Positions 35,537 to 49,752 of a stretch of 64,000 nt of DNA are shown piece by piece. The notes under the pieces are model-generated. The model worked only from the letters and a program-made list of their open reading frames with translations, was not told the origin of the DNA and did not search any database. The number at the start of each line of letters is the position of its first letter. Within the stretch, counting starts at the first letter, position 1. The stretch spans positions 148,940 through 212,939 of the forward strand of contig NZ_LMJJ01000041.1 in assembly GCF_001429285.1 (NCBI RefSeq), read 5' to 3'. The translations under genes and the position numbers were made by a program. The DNA comes from Ensifer sp. Root278. Lineage in GTDB: Bacteria > Pseudomonadota > Alphaproteobacteria > Rhizobiales > Rhizobiaceae.

Positions 35537-36583
35537 TCAGCACGCGGCGACGAACCGGTCGACGTCGTCGGCCTTCGTCGCAAAGCTGGTCACGAGGCGG
35601 TAGAGACCCTGATCCGGCGCAAGACTTCCATCGAGGTCGTGGGGCACGGGCCAGTCGTAGAAGACGGCGCCATCCTGCCTGAGCTTCGTGGCCACGTCTT
35701 TCCTGATGATGGGGAAAACCTCGTTGGCGTCCGCCTGCCAGGCGAGGCGGCTCGTCTTCGAGGCGGCGATGCCCTCGGCGAGGCGTGCAGCCATCGCGTT
35801 GGCATGGCGCGCGAGGTTCAGCCAGAGATCGCCGGCGAAGTAGGCGTCGAACTGTGCGGAGACGAAACGCGACTTGGAGAAGAGTTGGGCCGAGCGCTTG
35901 CGCAGGAAATGCATTTCGTGCGCCTTCGCGAGATCGAAGAGCACCAGCGCTTCGGCGCACCAGCAGCCGTTCTTGGTGCCGCCGAAGGAGACGAGATCGA
36001 CACCGCGCTTCCAGGTCATTTCAGCGGGCGTTGCGCCAAGGCCGACGAGCGCATTGGCGAAGCGGGCACCATCCATATGCAGCGGCAACTTGTGCGCCTT
36101 GGCAACGGCCGCGATCGCCTCGATCTCCGAGGGCGAATAGACCGTGCCGCTTTCCGTTGCCTGGGTCAGCGAGACCGCTGTCGGCTGGCCACCGTGGACA
36201 TTGTCGAGCGGAAAGCGCCGGATCTCGGCTTCGAGGCGCGCGGCCTCCATCTTGCCCCGCGGTCCATCGACAGGCTTCAGCCTGGCGCCGTGCGAGAAGA
36301 ATTCCGGCGCGCCGCATTCATCGGCGATGACATGCGCTTCGCGATGGCAGAAGGCGATGCCGCCTGCGCGATTGGCTGTCGCAAGTGCCAGCGAATTGGC
36401 AGCCGTTCCGGTGCCGACGAAGAAGACTGCGACATCCCTTTCGAAGATTTCCGCGAACTTCTTCTCCACCTTCCGGTCAAGCTCGCTGGTGCCATAGGCG
36501 GACGCATATCCGCCGGCATGCGCCATCAGGCTTTCGGCAATCGCGGGATGGGCGCCAGCCCAGTTGTCAGACGAAAAAATCAT
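35537..36583 (-). CDS. ltaE: Low-specificity L-threonine aldolase
   Basis: 348 residues from the ATG at 36583; an in-frame extension to 36679 lacks family resemblance. PLP enzyme cleaving L-threonine or allo-threonine to glycine and acetaldehyde. Signatures: FSSDNWAGAHP at the start, FVGTGTAANSLAL (phosphate-binding loop), CHREAHVIADECGAPEFF, LHMDGARFANA and the PLP lysine in SFGGTKNGCW. Family length is about 340-350. Cytoplasmic; apparently single-gene. Its promoter shares the 550-nt region with gltB. Confidence 0.93.
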   Translation of the reverse strand: MIFSSDNWAGAHPAIAESLMAHAGGYASAYGTSELDRKVEKKFAEIFERDVAVFFVGTGTAANSLALATANRAGGIAFCHREAHVIADECGAPEFFSHGARLKPVDGPRGKMEAARLEAEIRRFPLDNVHGGQPTAVSLTQATESGTVYSPSEIEAIAAVAKAHKLPLHMDGARFANALVGLGATPAEMTWKRGVDLVSFGGTKNGCWCAEALVLFDLAKAHEMHFLRKRSAQLFSKSRFVSAQFDAYFAGDLWLNLARHANAMAARLAEGIAASKTSRLAWQADANEVFPIIRKDVATKLRQDGAVFYDWPVPHDLDGSLAPDQGLYRLVTSFATKADDVDRFVAAC

Positions 36584-37136
36584 CACATTCCACCCTGTAT
36601 TACAGTCTTTTCGACGGATTTGGCCGACCTTAGCCGAGTTCTCGGCCGGATCAATCACGGTCGGCGGCCGAAAGGCCAACTGGAGACCAGTTTGAAACCA
36701 AAAGGAAGAAAACGCCGGAAAGCCGTAATTAAATTATAAAAGCCGGAAACTTCCGGCAATGTTCGGCAAAATCTTCTCTATTATTTGCTGATATGCCTCT
36801 TGCGGAGGGGGGTAGTTTCTGGCATAGAGCACATGAAATAGGACAGGTTTGCTGTCCTATTTCGGTCTAGGGACCGGAACAATCGCCGCGAGTGCCTAAA
36901 AAAATGGCACCCGGCGTGCGAAGCGGGGGGATTTGCCGGATTTCATCCGGTTGTTATCGCCTGCCGTCAGGATGGTCGCAGACATCAGTGCCTGATGATG
37001 CCGTGCTTATTTGCGACCTGATCAGGATCATGAGACGATAGTGCCCCGGCTTTTTGGCGTGCCTTTGCGCGCAACGAAGAGCCATGCGCGGGCGGTGCCA
37101 TGCCCGGCGGTGCCGGGTTTAACAGGAGGGAAAACG
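36584..37136 (+). other. Long structured intergenic region upstream of gltB
   Basis: 553 nt without a supported ORF. It holds several clean inverted repeats: GCCGGAA-AC-TTCCGGC (about 36740-36755), a 12-bp perfect hairpin GAAATAGGACAG / CTGTCCTATTTC with a 5-nt loop (36835-36863), followed at once by GGTC-TAG-GGACC, and CCGGAT-TTC-ATCCGG near 36933. A sigma-54-like motif lies at 36905. The density of hairpins suggests a regulated leader or a small RNA. No T-run follows the 12-bp hairpin. Confidence 0.6.
36905..36919 (+). promoter_or_regulatory. Sigma-54-like promoter candidate for gltBD
   Basis: TGGCAC-CCGGC-GTGC has the GG and GC doublets exactly 12 nt apart, as the -24/-12 consensus demands. 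It differs at one of the usual positions (GTGC for TTGC). It lies 218 nt before gltB. No NtrC site was found. Confidence 0.35.
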
Positions 37137-41861
<4,725 letters not shown>

Positions 41862-41969
41862 GAGGCCCCGGTGACCAAGGCTCCCGGTTCATCACAGACT
41901 GGTTCGGGGGTCCCTCACGCGCGCTTGTCAAAAGCGCCTGTTCAGACGCAAAGCTTTCAGGATAGTACG

Positions 41970-43427
41970 ATGGGTAAGGTAACTGGATTTCTCGAGATCG
42001 ACCGGCAAGTGGCAAAGTACCAGCCGGCATCCGACCGCATTCGCCATTTCCGTGAATTCACCATTCCGATGTCAGAACCGGAAGTGCAGAAGCAGGCTGC
42101 TCGCTGCATGGACTGTGGCATCCCCTATTGCCATGGGCCGACCGGCTGCCCGGTGCACAACCAGATCCCGGACTGGAACGACCTCGTCTACAACGGCAAC
42201 TGGGATGAGGCGATCCGCAACCTGCATTCGACCAACAACTTCCCGGAATTCACCGGCCGCGTCTGCCCGGCGCCGTGCGAGGAAGCCTGCACGCTGAACC
42301 TCGAAGACACGCCGGTGGCGATCAAGACGATCGAACAGGCGATCGCCGACAAGGCCTATGAGATGGGCTACATCGTGCCGCAGCCGGCCGTCACCAAGAC
42401 CGGCAAGAAGGTCGCGGTCATCGGCTCAGGCCCGGCCGGCATGGCGGCAGGCCAGCAGCTTGCCCGCGCCGGCCACGAAGTTCACGTCTACGAGCGCGAG
42501 ACCAAGGCCGGCGGCCTGCTGCGCTACGGCATTCCGGACTTCAAGATGGAGAAGAACTTCATCGACCGCCGCGTCGAACAGATGAAGGGCGAAGGCGTCA
42601 CCTTCCACTGCGGCATCAATGTCGGCGTTGACGTGCCGATGCAGCGCCTGCTCGACGACCACGATGCCGTGCTTTACTGCGGCGGTTCGGAGACGCCGCG
42701 TGATGCGGGCATCCCCGGTGTCGAATTCGCTGGCGTGCATGATGCGATGCCCTATCTCGTGCAGCAGAACCGCCGCGTCGGCCGCGAGAACATCGACAGC
42801 GTCGGCTGGCCGTCGCAGCCGATCCTCGCCGGCGGCAAGCACATCGTGGTCGTCGGCGGTGGCGATACCGCGTCGGACTGCGTCGGCACCGCCTTCCGCC
42901 AGGGCGCGGTCAAAGTGACCCAGCTCGACATCCGCCCGCAGCCACCGGAAAAGGAAGACAAGCTTGCCGTCTGGCCGTTCTGGGCAACGAAGATGCGCAC
43001 CTCGTCCAGCCAGGCCGAAGGGGCTATCCGCGAGTTCCAGGTGGCAACGCTCGAATTCATCGGCGACGAGGATGGCACCCTCACCGGCGTGAAGTGCTGC
43101 CAGGTGGACGATCGCCGCAAGCCGGTCGCCGGCACGGAGTTCATCATCAAGGCGGATCTTGCCTTCATCGCCATCGGCTTCCGCGGTCCGTTTACCAGCA
43201 GCGTGCTGAAGGATCTCGGCGACAAGCTGACGCTCAACACCGACCGCCGCGGCTCGACCAACGTGGTTGCCAACGAGCGCGACTACAAGACCTCGGTCGA
43301 GAAGCTCTGGACCGCCGGCGACGTGCGCCGCGGCCAGTCTCTGGTCGTCTGGGCGATCCGCGAAGGCCGCCAGGCCGCCCGTGCGATCGACGAGGCGCTG
43401 ATGGGCTCAACCACCCTGCCGCGATAA
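41970..43427 (+). CDS. gltD: Glutamate synthase (NADPH) small subunit
   Basis: 485 residues from the ATG at 41970 (AGGA about 7 nt upstream); the frame is open further left but the family begins with [12 protein letters not shown]. Takes electrons from NADPH through FAD to the large subunit. N-terminal Fe-S cysteines are [19 protein letters not shown] and CPAPCEEAC. The FAD site is [18 protein letters not shown] and the NADPH site is [12 protein letters not shown]. Second gene of the gltBD operon, with a strong terminator after it. Confidence 0.97.
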   Translation: MGKVTGFLEIDRQVAKYQPASDRIRHFREFTIPMSEPEVQKQAARCMDCGIPYCHGPTGCPVHNQIPDWNDLVYNGNWDEAIRNLHSTNNFPEFTGRVCPAPCEEACTLNLEDTPVAIKTIEQAIADKAYEMGYIVPQPAVTKTGKKVAVIGSGPAGMAAGQQLARAGHEVHVYERETKAGGLLRYGIPDFKMEKNFIDRRVEQMKGEGVTFHCGINVGVDVPMQRLLDDHDAVLYCGGSETPRDAGIPGVEFAGVHDAMPYLVQQNRRVGRENIDSVGWPSQPILAGGKHIVVVGGGDTASDCVGTAFRQGAVKVTQLDIRPQPPEKEDKLAVWPFWATKMRTSSSQAEGAIREFQVATLEFIGDEDGTLTGVKCCQVDDRRKPVAGTEFIIKADLAFIAIGFRGPFTSSVLKDLGDKLTLNTDRRGSTNVVANERDYKTSVEKLWTAGDVRRGQSLVVWAIREGRQAARAIDEALMGSTTLPR

Positions 43428-43447
43428 ACGGTTTACTCCCAAGCATG

Positions 43448-43479
43448 AAAAAAGCCCCGCAGCGATGCGGGGCTTTTTT
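43448..43479. terminator. Terminator of gltBD (symmetrical)
   Basis: AAAAAAGCCCCGCA-GCGA-TGCGGGGCTTTTTT, a perfect 14-bp arm pair, works in either direction, 20 nt past the gltD stop. Confidence 0.95.
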
Positions 43480-43524
43480 GTGGGCTGTTGCCGGAGGCTC
43501 GACAGCCTTGGGCGCGGCTGGTTC

Positions 43525-43630
43525 TAGATGATTTCATTTTTTCGTCGAAACGGTGAAATGATCTAAGTCTTTGAAATAGCGCAATTCCGGACGGAAAACC
43601 GCTTCACACTTTTCCTGGAATTGCTCTTAA
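43525..43630. repeat. Inverted repeats flanking the CTAAAG-family element
   Basis: TAGATGATTTCA (43525-43536) pairs with TGAAATGATCTA (43554-43565), one mismatch in 12. Next GCGCAATTCC.. to ..GGAATTGCTC (43580-43626) forms a second large palindrome. The second palindrome has a diverged counterpart beside copy 2 at about 33375-33420. Together with the next entry this is a mosaic of modules. Confidence 0.7.
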
Positions 43631-43727
43631 GCGCGTCGCGATCTTTCAGATTCGCTCCTTGCGCTTTAAGTTTTTGATATATCGCATACCGCAAAACCGC
43701 TGCGCACTTTTGCGCGACAGGCTTTAG
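43631..43727 (-). repeat. CTAAAG-family palindromic repeat, copy 3 (long)
   Basis: About 97 nt, nearly identical to copy 2 over both modules, with a 6-nt gap at the module junction. It starts CTAAAGCCTGTCGCGC on the minus strand, and that TAA is the stop of the SGNH-hydrolase gene. Confidence 0.85.
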
Positions 43728-44977
43728 TTGCGGATCACCGGATTGCTGATGACAGTGCTTGGCTTCGACAGGCGGAAGTCATCGACGCGGCCGGTCGGTG
43801 CGGCGGCGACATCCCCCTTGTCAACCAAAAGGTCGCGCGGGCTCTTGCCGTTGCCCTTGTCCGGTGCGGCGTTGCCAAGCAGGGAGCCGGCGCCATCCAG
43901 GGCCGGATCGGTCAAGCCGATCGGCTGGGTCTTGACGATATCCTCGTTGCCAAGCGGCGCCGTCACCACCAGGTCCTTGAGTTCGCCTGCCCCGGGCACG
44001 TTCTTGTCCGTCGCGGCGGCATCGCCGAGCAACCGCCGAATGTCCTTCTCGACGTAGAAAGCCAGCTTGCGCTTGCCGGCCTTGGTGAGGTTGATGCCAT
44101 CGGCGCCGCGCAGACGAACCTGCTGGCCGTTGATGTCGGAGCCGGTCAGGACGAATTTGCCGCCCTCGTCGACGAAGCCATCCCAGATGTCGACAAACTG
44201 GCCGCCGACCTTCTCGATTTCCTCGCGATAGATGCCGTTGAAGGTCACCATGTCGGCGGTCATTGCGGCGGACTGGAACGGCGGCATGCCGACCCAGAGA
44301 ACCGGCAGCTTCTCCTTGCGGGCAAGGGCCGCCAGCGCATTGACGCGCTTGCGATACTCCTCGTTCCAGATATCGCTGCGGAACTTCTCCTTGACGTCGC
44401 CCATCTGCATCTGCTGCCGGTCGTTGGCACCGAGGCTGATGATGATCACGGATGGCTTTAATTCGCCGACGTAGCCGGGAAGGGTACCCGGCCAGTTGAA
44501 GTAATCTTCGCGCACCAGGCCGGACGAGCCGTTCGCCCGTGTCTCGACGGCGATGCCGGGCGTCATCTCGAAGGCGGTCTTCAGGCCGTCGCCGAGGCTG
44601 CCGGCCATGAAGTCGCCGACGACCAGAACCTTCTTGGCGTCGGGCGCTTTCTCCACCACCACCGGCGCGACTGCCGGTGCATCGGCGATCTTCGGCTTCT
44701 GCTTCTGTTGCCCCTGGCCCTTCTGGCGCTGCTGTTGCTGCTGGCGTTGGCGTTTCGGGCGCGGCTGCTCAGGGAAATAGGAGCGGTCTTCAAGAACCGG
44801 CCGCTCGCGCGACAAGCCGCCGAAGAGCATCTGGAACAGGGTGCGCCGCTGGGCGCGCTCCTGCGCCTCGGCAAAGCTTGCAAAGAGGCTGACGGCGACC
44901 ATCGCCATTGCGGCGATGCAGATCGTCGCAATCCCGAAGGGCGTTCGGCGCGGTTGGTTGCGGCGCTTGCTCGTCAT
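43724..44977 (-). CDS. SGNH/GDSL-type hydrolase (DUF459)
   Basis: 417 residues from the ATG at 44977; an upstream TTG at 45019 is the alternative. The N-terminus is a signal anchor or signal peptide (GIATICIAAMAMVAVSLFASFAEA). A Gln/Arg/Lys-rich linker follows (about 85-110, with runs such as QRQQQQQRQKG). The DUF459 SGNH domain comes next (about 130-330): block I VLVVGDFMAGSLGDG, Asn in IISLGANDRQ, and a C-terminal Asp/His pair region IRLRGADGINLTKAG-like. The catalytic Ser would be in FMAGSLGDG. Probably an envelope esterase acting on acylated polysaccharide or peptidoglycan; substrate unknown. The stop codon lies in a repeat. Confidence 0.87.
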   Translation of the reverse strand: MTSKRRNQPRRTPFGIATICIAAMAMVAVSLFASFAEAQERAQRRTLFQMLFGGLSRERPVLEDRSYFPEQPRPKRQRQQQQQRQKGQGQQKQKPKIADAPAVAPVVVEKAPDAKKVLVVGDFMAGSLGDGLKTAFEMTPGIAVETRANGSSGLVREDYFNWPGTLPGYVGELKPSVIIISLGANDRQQMQMGDVKEKFRSDIWNEEYRKRVNALAALARKEKLPVLWVGMPPFQSAAMTADMVTFNGIYREEIEKVGGQFVDIWDGFVDEGGKFVLTGSDINGQQVRLRGADGINLTKAGKRKLAFYVEKDIRRLLGDAAATDKNVPGAGELKDLVVTAPLGNEDIVKTQPIGLTDPALDGAGSLLGNAAPDKGNGKSPRDLLVDKGDVAAAPTGRVDDFRLSKPSTVISNPVIRN

Positions 44978-45111
44978 CTGCTCTTCTGCCCCGTTGATCG
45001 CGTGTTCGCCGGTTTTCAACCGCCCTCACGTTTCAGCGCGCCGCGCGGGGTGCAGCGCGCTACTCGTCATTTATCTCACGGATGTGGCGATCGTGAAACC
45101 GTTTCGAGCCG

Positions 45112-46332
45112 CTAGTTGCGAAGGGCGCGCAGCAGCATCTGGGTCGGCTCTCCGTCCGGCGCCAGGCCGTTCTTCGACTGGAACGCCTGGATCGCGGCCT
45201 TCGAGCCGGAACCGAAATTGCCGTCGACTTCGCCGCTGTAGTAGCCGAGCTCCTTCAGGCGGTTCTGCAGTTCGAACTTTTCGCTGATGTCGAGCGATCC
45301 GTCCGGACGCGGCCAGCGCTGCTGCATGCCCTGATAGCCGGCGATCTGGTCGGCAAGAAGGCCGACGCCGAGAGCGTAGCTGTCGGAGGCGTTGTAGCGC
45401 TTGATGACGAAGAAGTTCTTGGTCATCAGGAAGCCGGGACCCTCGCCACCGCTCGGCAGCTTGAGTTCGGCGCGTATGCTGCCGTTGCGGAAGCCCTTGC
45501 CGTTGGGTCGGCCGAAGCCGAGCGACGCCCATTCGGCGAGCGTCTTCGTCTGGCCGGAATATTTCGCGGCATTTGCCGGCGGCGCGACTTCGTAGCCCCA
45601 GGTTTCGCCCGGCTGCCAGCCGTTCTTCTTCAAAAGGTTGGCGGCGGTCGCCAGCGCATCGGGCACCGAGTTCCAGATGTCGCGGTGACCGTTGCCGTCG
45701 GCGTCAACCGCATAGAGCAGGTAGCTCGTCGGGATGAACTGGGTGTGGCCCATGGCGCCCGCCCAGGACCCGGTCAGCTCGCGCGGCGTGATGTCGCCGC
45801 TCTGGAGGATCTTCAGCGCGGCGATCAGCTGCTTCTTGGCGTAGTTCGAGCGCTTCGGATCGGCATAGGCAAGGGTGGCGAGCGCGCGCGGCACATAGTG
45901 CAGGCGGTCATCCTTCTCGAGCACGGCGCCGTAGTTGGATTCCATCGACCAGATCGCCAGCAGGATGGTCTTGTCGACGCCGAAGTGCTTTTCCAGCGCG
46001 TTCAGCGTGCGGGCGTGCTTCGTCGCCATCTCCTGGCCGACGCGCTTGGTGTACGGGTTCACGCGGGAATCGATGTATTCCCAGATCTTGTGCTTGAACT
46101 CCGGCTGGTAGTTCGCCTTCTCGATCACCGTCTGGTCAGGCGACTTCACGCCGGCGAAGGCCTGGCGATAGGTCGACTTGCTGATGCCGGCCTTGGCGGC
46201 CGTCGTGTAGAATTCGTTGATCCAGTTCTGGAATCCGGCATCGGCGCGCGCGGGCGAGGTGCCGAGTGTTGCGGCGGATAGGACGAGGGCGGCTGCGATA
46301 TGACGGAAAAACGTCCTGCGGTTTCTGATCAT
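45112..46332 (-). CDS. Lytic murein transglycosylase (MltB family) with peptidoglycan-binding domain
   Basis: 406 residues from the ATG at 46332, which gives a clean signal peptide (MIRNRRTFFRHIAAALVLSA..ARA); starts at 46374 or beyond would bury it. Periplasmic, cleaves glycan strands with 1,6-anhydro product. The SLT-like domain (about 35-330) has the catalytic Glu131 in IWSMESNYGA and the family SWAGAMGHTQFIPTSY. A C-terminal peptidoglycan-binding domain (about 345-405) includes LQNRLKELGYYSGEVDGNFG. No lipobox, so probably a soluble version. Same strand as the SGNH hydrolase downstream (134 nt). Confidence 0.93.
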   Translation of the reverse strand: MIRNRRTFFRHIAAALVLSAATLGTSPARADAGFQNWINEFYTTAAKAGISKSTYRQAFAGVKSPDQTVIEKANYQPEFKHKIWEYIDSRVNPYTKRVGQEMATKHARTLNALEKHFGVDKTILLAIWSMESNYGAVLEKDDRLHYVPRALATLAYADPKRSNYAKKQLIAALKILQSGDITPRELTGSWAGAMGHTQFIPTSYLLYAVDADGNGHRDIWNSVPDALATAANLLKKNGWQPGETWGYEVAPPANAAKYSGQTKTLAEWASLGFGRPNGKGFRNGSIRAELKLPSGGEGPGFLMTKNFFVIKRYNASDSYALGVGLLADQIAGYQGMQQRWPRPDGSLDISEKFELQNRLKELGYYSGEVDGNFGSGSKAAIQAFQSKNGLAPDGEPTQMLLRALRN

Positions 46333-46731
46333 CAGCTGTCGGTTCCGTTTCTCTGCGGGGGCTTCGGCCGTCATGGCCCGAATCACTCCGCAAGGTGGCA
46401 GTCTGGGGCCAGCCTCGACGGTGGGGGCAGTCGTCGGCGGCTCCTGTTTCGGATCCGGCCGCGATTGTTGCATTGCCGGATTGCAACGAATCTACAGAAA
46501 CGTGGTCAACAAACCCTTTACCATGAAATTGTGGTGGCGTCTTCCGCTGTAGAAAATGTCAAGCCATGGTCGTGGAGTTCGCATATGCATTTGTTCCGTC
46601 GGTTCAGGCTGTGTTCAGCTGACGGCATAGAGATTGCGGCTCCATTACGGAGCGCTGTATGGTTTCAGACGGATTGTAGTCCGGGACCATCCGGTAAGAC
46701 TTATGAGTGAGTTCCTATCAAGGAGGTATCG

Positions 46732-47619
46732 ATGACCGACAAGCGTAAAGTCCGCAAAGCCGTGTTCCCAGTCGCAGGGCTGGGCACACGTTTCCTGCCG
46801 GCTACCAAGGCCGTGCCGAAGGAAATGCTGACGGTGGTGGACAAGCCGGTCATTCAATATGTGGTCGATGAGGCGCTGGAAGCCGGCATCGAGCATCTGA
46901 TCTTCGTCACGGGCCGCAGCAAGGCGGTGATCGAGGATTATTTCGACATTCAGGTCGAGCTCGATCAGACGCTGCGCGAGCGCAACAAGAAGGCCGAGAT
47001 CGCCCTGCTCGACAGCATTCTGCCGAAGGCCGGCACGACCAGCTTTACCCGCCAGCAGGCCCCGCTCGGCCTCGGCCACGCGGTCTGGTGCGCCCGTGAC
47101 CTCGTCGGCAACGAGCCGTTTGCGCTGCTCTTGCCGGACATGATCATGAAGGGCGAAAAGGGCTGCCTCAAGGGCATGGTCGAGCTCTATGAGCAGAGCG
47201 GCGGCAACGTCATCGCCGTCGAGGAATGTGCACCGGACCAGGCCCACAAATACGGCATCGTCGGCGTCGGCGACAAGGTGGGCGATGGTTTCAAGATCAC
47301 CAAGATGGTCGAGAAGCCCGCACCGGGCACAGCCCCGTCCAACTTCTTCATCAACGGCCGCTACATCCTGCAGCCGGAGATCTTCCCGATCCTCGAAAAG
47401 CAGGAACGCGGCGCCGGCAACGAAATCCAGCTGACCGATGGCATGCTCAAGCTCTCCGACAGCCAGCAGTTCGCCGCCTATCACTTCCGTGGCGACACCT
47501 ATGACTGTGGCGCCAAGGACGGCTTCATCCTGGCAAACGTTGCCTTTGCTCTGGAACGCGGCGACATCCGCCCGAGCGTCGAGGGGCCGCTGAAGACGCT
47601 GCTCGGCAGCCTGAGGTAA
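46732..47619 (+). CDS. galU: UTP-glucose-1-phosphate uridylyltransferase
   Basis: 295 residues; AAGGAGGT 5 nt before the ATG. Makes UDP-glucose for exopolysaccharide, LPS and glucan synthesis; the rhizobial version is also called exoN. Signatures: [24 protein letters not shown] (nucleotide-binding loop), [34 protein letters not shown] and [23 protein letters not shown] in sequence. Length is typical. Own promoter region of 258 nt with no other feature found, and its own terminator. Confidence 0.96.
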   Translation: MTDKRKVRKAVFPVAGLGTRFLPATKAVPKEMLTVVDKPVIQYVVDEALEAGIEHLIFVTGRSKAVIEDYFDIQVELDQTLRERNKKAEIALLDSILPKAGTTSFTRQQAPLGLGHAVWCARDLVGNEPFALLLPDMIMKGEKGCLKGMVELYEQSGGNVIAVEECAPDQAHKYGIVGVGDKVGDGFKITKMVEKPAPGTAPSNFFINGRYILQPEIFPILEKQERGAGNEIQLTDGMLKLSDSQQFAAYHFRGDTYDCGAKDGFILANVAFALERGDIRPSVEGPLKTLLGSLR

Positions 47620-47642
47620 TTTCGGTTCCACCGAAACGAGAA

Positions 47643-47673
47643 GGCCGCGTTCCCCGAGGAATGCGGCCTTTTT
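47643..47673 (+). terminator. Terminator of galU
   Basis: 11-bp stem GGCCGCGTTCC / GGAATGCGGCC with CCGA loop and five Ts. Confidence 0.9.
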
Positions 47674-47734
47674 CATTGGCTGCTGGCAATGAGTGTTGTT
47701 ACCGCTCTAGCTTTGCCGGCGGCTGACCTTTGGC

Positions 47735-49180
47735 TCAACGCCGCAGGACGAGGCCGACGCCGACACGGGTGATGTCGGTCGGATCGCCGACGTCGGGCGT
47801 GGTGCGCTCGTAGCTGACGTCGCCGGTCAATGCGAGGTAACGGTTCATATCCCAGGTGAGGCCTGCGCCCGTGCGCCAGGTCGTCTCGTCGGAGGAGCGG
47901 GAGTCCGACGGATATTTGCGGATGATCAGAGTGTTGGACAATCGTGCGACCAGATCGGAGCGCATCTGGTGGGTGATGATGTTGGTCAAGGTATAGTCGA
48001 TCGATCCGGAAACGCCCGCCGTCGTCGACGGATCGAGATCCGTCAAAACCGCGAAGAGCACATCGGTGCCGCGCTGCGGCGACCAGTTGAGGCGGCCGTC
48101 GACGGACAGGCCGCTGACGTCTTCGAGCCTGTCATCATCGAAGCGATAGGTCTCGTAGCCGAGGCCGAGCTCACCATAGAGTTTCTCGCCGAGATCGACC
48201 TCGATACCGCCGCGTCCGGCATAGATCTGGTAGGAACGCTCGAAGCCGGACGTGTCCTCGCGCAGGTCGTAAAGCGACTTGCCGACGGAGGCTTCGAGGA
48301 ACGGGATCAGCGCCGGCGACAGTTCGTAGCCGACGCGGGCAATCAAGTTTCCGGTGTTGCGGTTGCGGTCCTTCTCGGACAGTGTCGTGCCGTTTTCGAG
48401 TTCGACATCGCCATAGGTTTGGCGGTCGAAATCGATTCCGACCGAACCGCGGATCAGACCGAAATCGCGCTCGATGGCGGCACCGAGGCGGTAGGTGTTG
48501 ACCGCGGACTGGGTCTTGGCGTTCGAAATCGCGTTCGGGTCGTCGGCGTCTTCTCGGTAGAAACTGTATCCGGCCCGGAGTCGTGCAATCGTTTCGTCCC
48601 AGAGATCGAGGCGCAGTTCCGCGTCTACATCGGCGCGCGGCTCTTCCTCCCCTTCGCCTGAGATGTTGTTTTGCAGGATGCCTTCGCCGGTGACGGTCAA
48701 CTGGTGACGCGACCAGTCGGAGGTCAGGGTGCCGCGGATGCCGGTTTCGAGATAGCCGCGGTTCGTCTTGGTGTCACCGTCGTTGCGCCATTCATGGTTG
48801 ATGGTCTCGCTGACGCTGGGGCGCAGCGTGAAGGTCCCGATGCGAACGCCCGGCGTGGTACGATACCCCTCCGTATCGGTTCGAAGCCTCAGGCCATCGA
48901 TCGTCGGCTCCCGCTGGTTGAGGCGGAGGAAATCCTCGTTCTGCGCCGGCGGAAGATCGTCGCCGCTGACGGCGCCGGTGGTTTGCGGATCGGCGATTGC
49001 GGGCGTGGTGGCCGGGACTGTTGCCGGGGTGGTGGTGACGCCATAGGAGGTCGTCGGGGCCGTGGCCGTTTGCGCGCGCAATGACGATGGTGCGAACAGG
49101 GCAGTGCCGGCCAATAGCAACGCCAGCGAGGTCGAACGCCGCGCGTCTCCTTTGGTCGAGCGAGATGAGCCTGGCACCAT
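47735..49180 (-). CDS. Outer-membrane beta-barrel protein (putative beta-barrel porin 2 type)
   Basis: 481 residues from the ATG at 49180; a TTG at 49210 is possible. An N-terminal signal peptide (STSLALLLAGTALFAPSSLRAQ) leads into a Thr/Pro/Ala-rich stretch of about 50 residues. A region with alternating hydrophobic-polar strands and frequent aromatic residues then runs to a terminal VGLVLRR, fitting an outer-membrane barrel. Wording such as PGVRIGTFTLRPSVSE and LTGDVSYERTTPDVG resembles the BBP2_2 family found beside exopolysaccharide genes. Channel or assembly function unproven. Confidence 0.8.
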   Translation of the reverse strand: MVPGSSRSTKGDARRSTSLALLLAGTALFAPSSLRAQTATAPTTSYGVTTTPATVPATTPAIADPQTTGAVSGDDLPPAQNEDFLRLNQREPTIDGLRLRTDTEGYRTTPGVRIGTFTLRPSVSETINHEWRNDGDTKTNRGYLETGIRGTLTSDWSRHQLTVTGEGILQNNISGEGEEEPRADVDAELRLDLWDETIARLRAGYSFYREDADDPNAISNAKTQSAVNTYRLGAAIERDFGLIRGSVGIDFDRQTYGDVELENGTTLSEKDRNRNTGNLIARVGYELSPALIPFLEASVGKSLYDLREDTSGFERSYQIYAGRGGIEVDLGEKLYGELGLGYETYRFDDDRLEDVSGLSVDGRLNWSPQRGTDVLFAVLTDLDPSTTAGVSGSIDYTLTNIITHQMRSDLVARLSNTLIIRKYPSDSRSSDETTWRTGAGLTWDMNRYLALTGDVSYERTTPDVGDPTDITRVGVGLVLRR

Positions 49181-49290
49181 ATGCCGTTTGTCCACGAAGC
49201 CTGATTGCAATCCTTTCGCAATCGTAAAGCGACGTGGTTAAGCAATCGTTTCCAAATGGGAAAAACGTCGTGGCATCAGCCGCTTGCCGA

Positions 49291-49749
49291 TCAGGCGCTT
49301 TCGACGGTCAGGTTTCGGCCATGGCTGGAAACGACGCGGACCCGGGTGCCGGCCGGCAGGTCCGGTCCCTCGATGATCCAGAACGTATCGTCGAGCCGGA
49401 TACGGCCGCGTCCCTCGGCGATCGGTTTCTCCAGTACCGCGGTACGACCGACGAGACTTTCCGCTCTCTGGTTCAGCAAGGGTTCGTCGGTGGTTTCGGC
49501 TGAGGACAGAACGAAGCGGCGGCCGAGCAGCACAGCGACCACCGAGAGGACGGCGAAGAGGACGAACTGCACCTGCCACGTCCAGAAGCCGGTCTCCCAG
49601 AGCATAAGGGAGAGAATTCCGATAATGAGCGCGGCGATGCCGATCCAGATCAGGAACACGCCGGGTGCCACGAGTTCGGCTGCCAGCAGCACGAAGCCGA
49701 GAACCCACCAGCTCCAGGGCCCGAGTTCTTGAATGGCGCGTTCGATCAT
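49291..49749 (-). CDS. NfeD-family membrane protein
   Basis: 152 residues. Three hydrophobic helices (about 13-35, 37-52, 58-78) are followed by a small soluble OB-fold domain (about 95-150, SLVGRTAVLEKPIAEGRGRIRLDD). This is the short NfeD type without the protease domain, and it works with an SPFH protein in membrane-domain organisation (family knowledge). The SPFH gene ends three bases before its start, so they form one operon with coupled translation. Confidence 0.92.
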   Translation of the reverse strand: MIERAIQELGPWSWWVLGFVLLAAELVAPGVFLIWIGIAALIIGILSLMLWETGFWTWQVQFVLFAVLSVVAVLLGRRFVLSSAETTDEPLLNQRAESLVGRTAVLEKPIAEGRGRIRLDDTFWIIEGPDLPAGTRVRVVSSHGRNLTVESA

Positions 49750-49752
49750 CGC

